Assembly (NCBI GenBank): GCA_964611195.1
Contig: CAZSXA010000137.1
Location: 1-6,490 of the forward strand
Reading direction: 5' to 3'
DNA from: JADLGL01 sp964611195
Lineage (GTDB): Bacteria > Pseudomonadota > Alphaproteobacteria > Rhizobiales > Kaistiaceae
DNA length: 6,490 nt
In this document: positions 5,679 to 6,490 of the stretch, piece by piece
How the letters are laid out: each line of letters starts with the position of its first letter
Numbering within the stretch: position 1 is the stretch's first letter
Made by a program: the position numbers and the translations under genes
The notes under the pieces: generated by a model
The model's input: only the letters and a program-made list of their open reading frames with translations
Databases searched by the model: none
Told to the model about the DNA's origin: nothing

Positions 5679-5707
5679 CCGAGCGCCGGTCCCGCACGGA
5701 AAACGCC

Positions 5708-6490
5708 ATGCCTGATATCGTCACCTTCGGGTGCCGCCTCAACACGCTCGAATCCGAGGTGATCGCCGCCCGCGCCGAGGAAGCGAGTGGGGCAGACGCC
5801 GTCGTCGTCAACACCTGCGCCGTCACCGGCGAGGCGGTGCGGCAGGCCCGCCAGGCAATCCGCAAGGCGCGGCGCGAGCGGCCGGAGGCGCGGATCATCG
5901 TCACCGGATGTGCGGCGCAGACCGAGCCGGAGCTCTTCGCGGCAATGCCCGAGGTCGATCTCGTCCTCGGCAACGAGGAGAAGCTCGAGGCCGCCAGCTA
6001 TCGCCCGCCCAACGATTTCGGCGGCGGCGCCGAGGAGAAGATCCGCGTCAACGACATCATGGAGGCGCGCGAGACGGCAGGGCATCTCGTCGCCGGCTTT
6101 GCCGATCGCGCCCGCGCCTTCGTCCAGATCCAGAACGGCTGCGATCATCGCTGCACCTTCTGCATCATTCCGTTCGGCCGCGGTCCGTCCCGTTCGGTGC
6201 CGATGGGCGCGGTGGTTGATCAGGTGCGCGGCCTCGTCGAGGCCGGCCATGCCGAGCTCGTCCTCACCGGTGTCGACCTCACCGCCTATGGCGCCGACCT
6301 CCCCGGCCGCCCGAGCCTCGGCCGCCTCGTCCGCACGATCCTCCGCGAGGTGCCGGACCTGCCGCGGCTGCGGCTGTCGTCGATCGACTCGATCGAGGTC
6401 GACGACCAGCTGATCCGGGCGATCGCCGAGGAGGGGCGGCTGATGCCGCATTTCCATCTGTCGCTGCAATCCGGGGACGATCTCATCTTG
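5708..6490 (+). CDS. mtaB: tRNA threonylcarbamoyladenosine methylthiotransferase MtaB (5' part, cut by window end)
   Basis: MtaB is a radical SAM enzyme that adds a methylthio group to t6A at position 37 of tRNAs reading ANN codons, giving ms2t6A and stabilising codon pairing. The window holds the first 261 residues in one unbroken frame that leaves the right edge. The N-terminal MTTase domain has its three cluster cysteines: Cys9 (TFGCRLN), Cys37 (VNTCAVT) and Cys68 (VTGCAAQ). The radical SAM domain begins near residue 135 and carries C-x3-C-x2-C at Cys145, Cys149 and Cys152 (NGCDHRCTFC). The stretches LVLTGVDLTAYG (184-195) and LRLSSIDSIE (221-230) and HFHLSLQSG (248-256) are family-typical and separate it from MiaB and RimO. 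The rest of the radical SAM domain and the C-terminal TRAM domain should lie beyond the window. The ATG at 5708 has GGAA at 5698-5701 as a weak ribosome binding site, and the protein starts directly with the first domain. In rhizobia ftsY usually follows. Confidence 0.94.
   Translation, partial: MPDIVTFGCRLNTLESEVIAARAEEASGADAVVVNTCAVTGEAVRQARQAIRKARRERPEARIIVTGCAAQTEPELFAAMPEVDLVLGNEEKLEAASYRPPNDFGGGAEEKIRVNDIMEARETAGHLVAGFADRARAFVQIQNGCDHRCTFCIIPFGRGPSRSVPMGAVVDQVRGLVEAGHAELVLTGVDLTAYGADLPGRPSLGRLVRTILREVPDLPRLRLSSIDSIEVDDQLIRAIAEEGRLMPHFHLSLQSGDDLIL

Noticed and set aside
5672..6469. 265-residue minus-strand open frame opposite mtaB
   Set aside because: The plus strand carries an unbroken MtaB with six correctly placed cluster cysteines. 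The antisense product is Asp/Arg/Ala-rich and without family features.

Overview
The window looks like core chromosome of a high-GC alphaproteobacterium, most likely a member of the Hyphomicrobiales (Rhizobiales). This rests on the strong G/C preference at third codon positions, GTG and TTG start codons, promoter candidates of the TTGnnn/CTATnT kind, a YggT gene near a DUF167 (YggU) gene, and the order dapF then mtaB, which in rhizobia is usually followed by ftsY. I see no insertion sequence, CRISPR array, phage gene or integrase. The genus cannot be fixed from the sequence alone.

Layout from left to right. Positions 1-76 are a complete tRNA-Ala(CGC) gene on the minus strand, with a promoter just outside it that has a perfect TTGACA. 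Positions 77-323 hold only that promoter and GC-rich sequence with small inverted repeats. YggT (324-614, +) then converges on a family 61 glycosyltransferase (637-1806, -). That gene diverges from a three-gene plus-strand run: YggU/DUF167 (1924-2262), a secreted four-cysteine protein of unknown function (2262-2831, with an overlapping stop and start) and an APC-family amino acid permease (2860-4092). The permease converges on a GNAT N-acetyltransferase (4102-4617, -), with a hairpin over both stop codons. Divergent from the GNAT gene are dapF (4779-5630, +) and the first 261 codons of mtaB (5708 to the window end, +).

How the genes relate. dapF makes meso-diaminopimelate for lysine and peptidoglycan. 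mtaB modifies tRNA position 37. YggT is a small membrane protein and YggU a small cytosolic protein, both widespread and poorly understood. The glycosyltransferase is the odd one out: it lies in opposite orientation between yggT and yggU, which I recall as often being close together, and it probably serves surface polysaccharide or glycan synthesis.

The most interesting signals are modest. A hairpin between the secreted protein and the permease buries the permease ribosome binding site in a way that suggests translational coupling. The permease seems to end after its eleventh membrane segment. The secreted protein has no family I recognise. No clearly new multi-gene system is visible; most of the window is housekeeping sequence.
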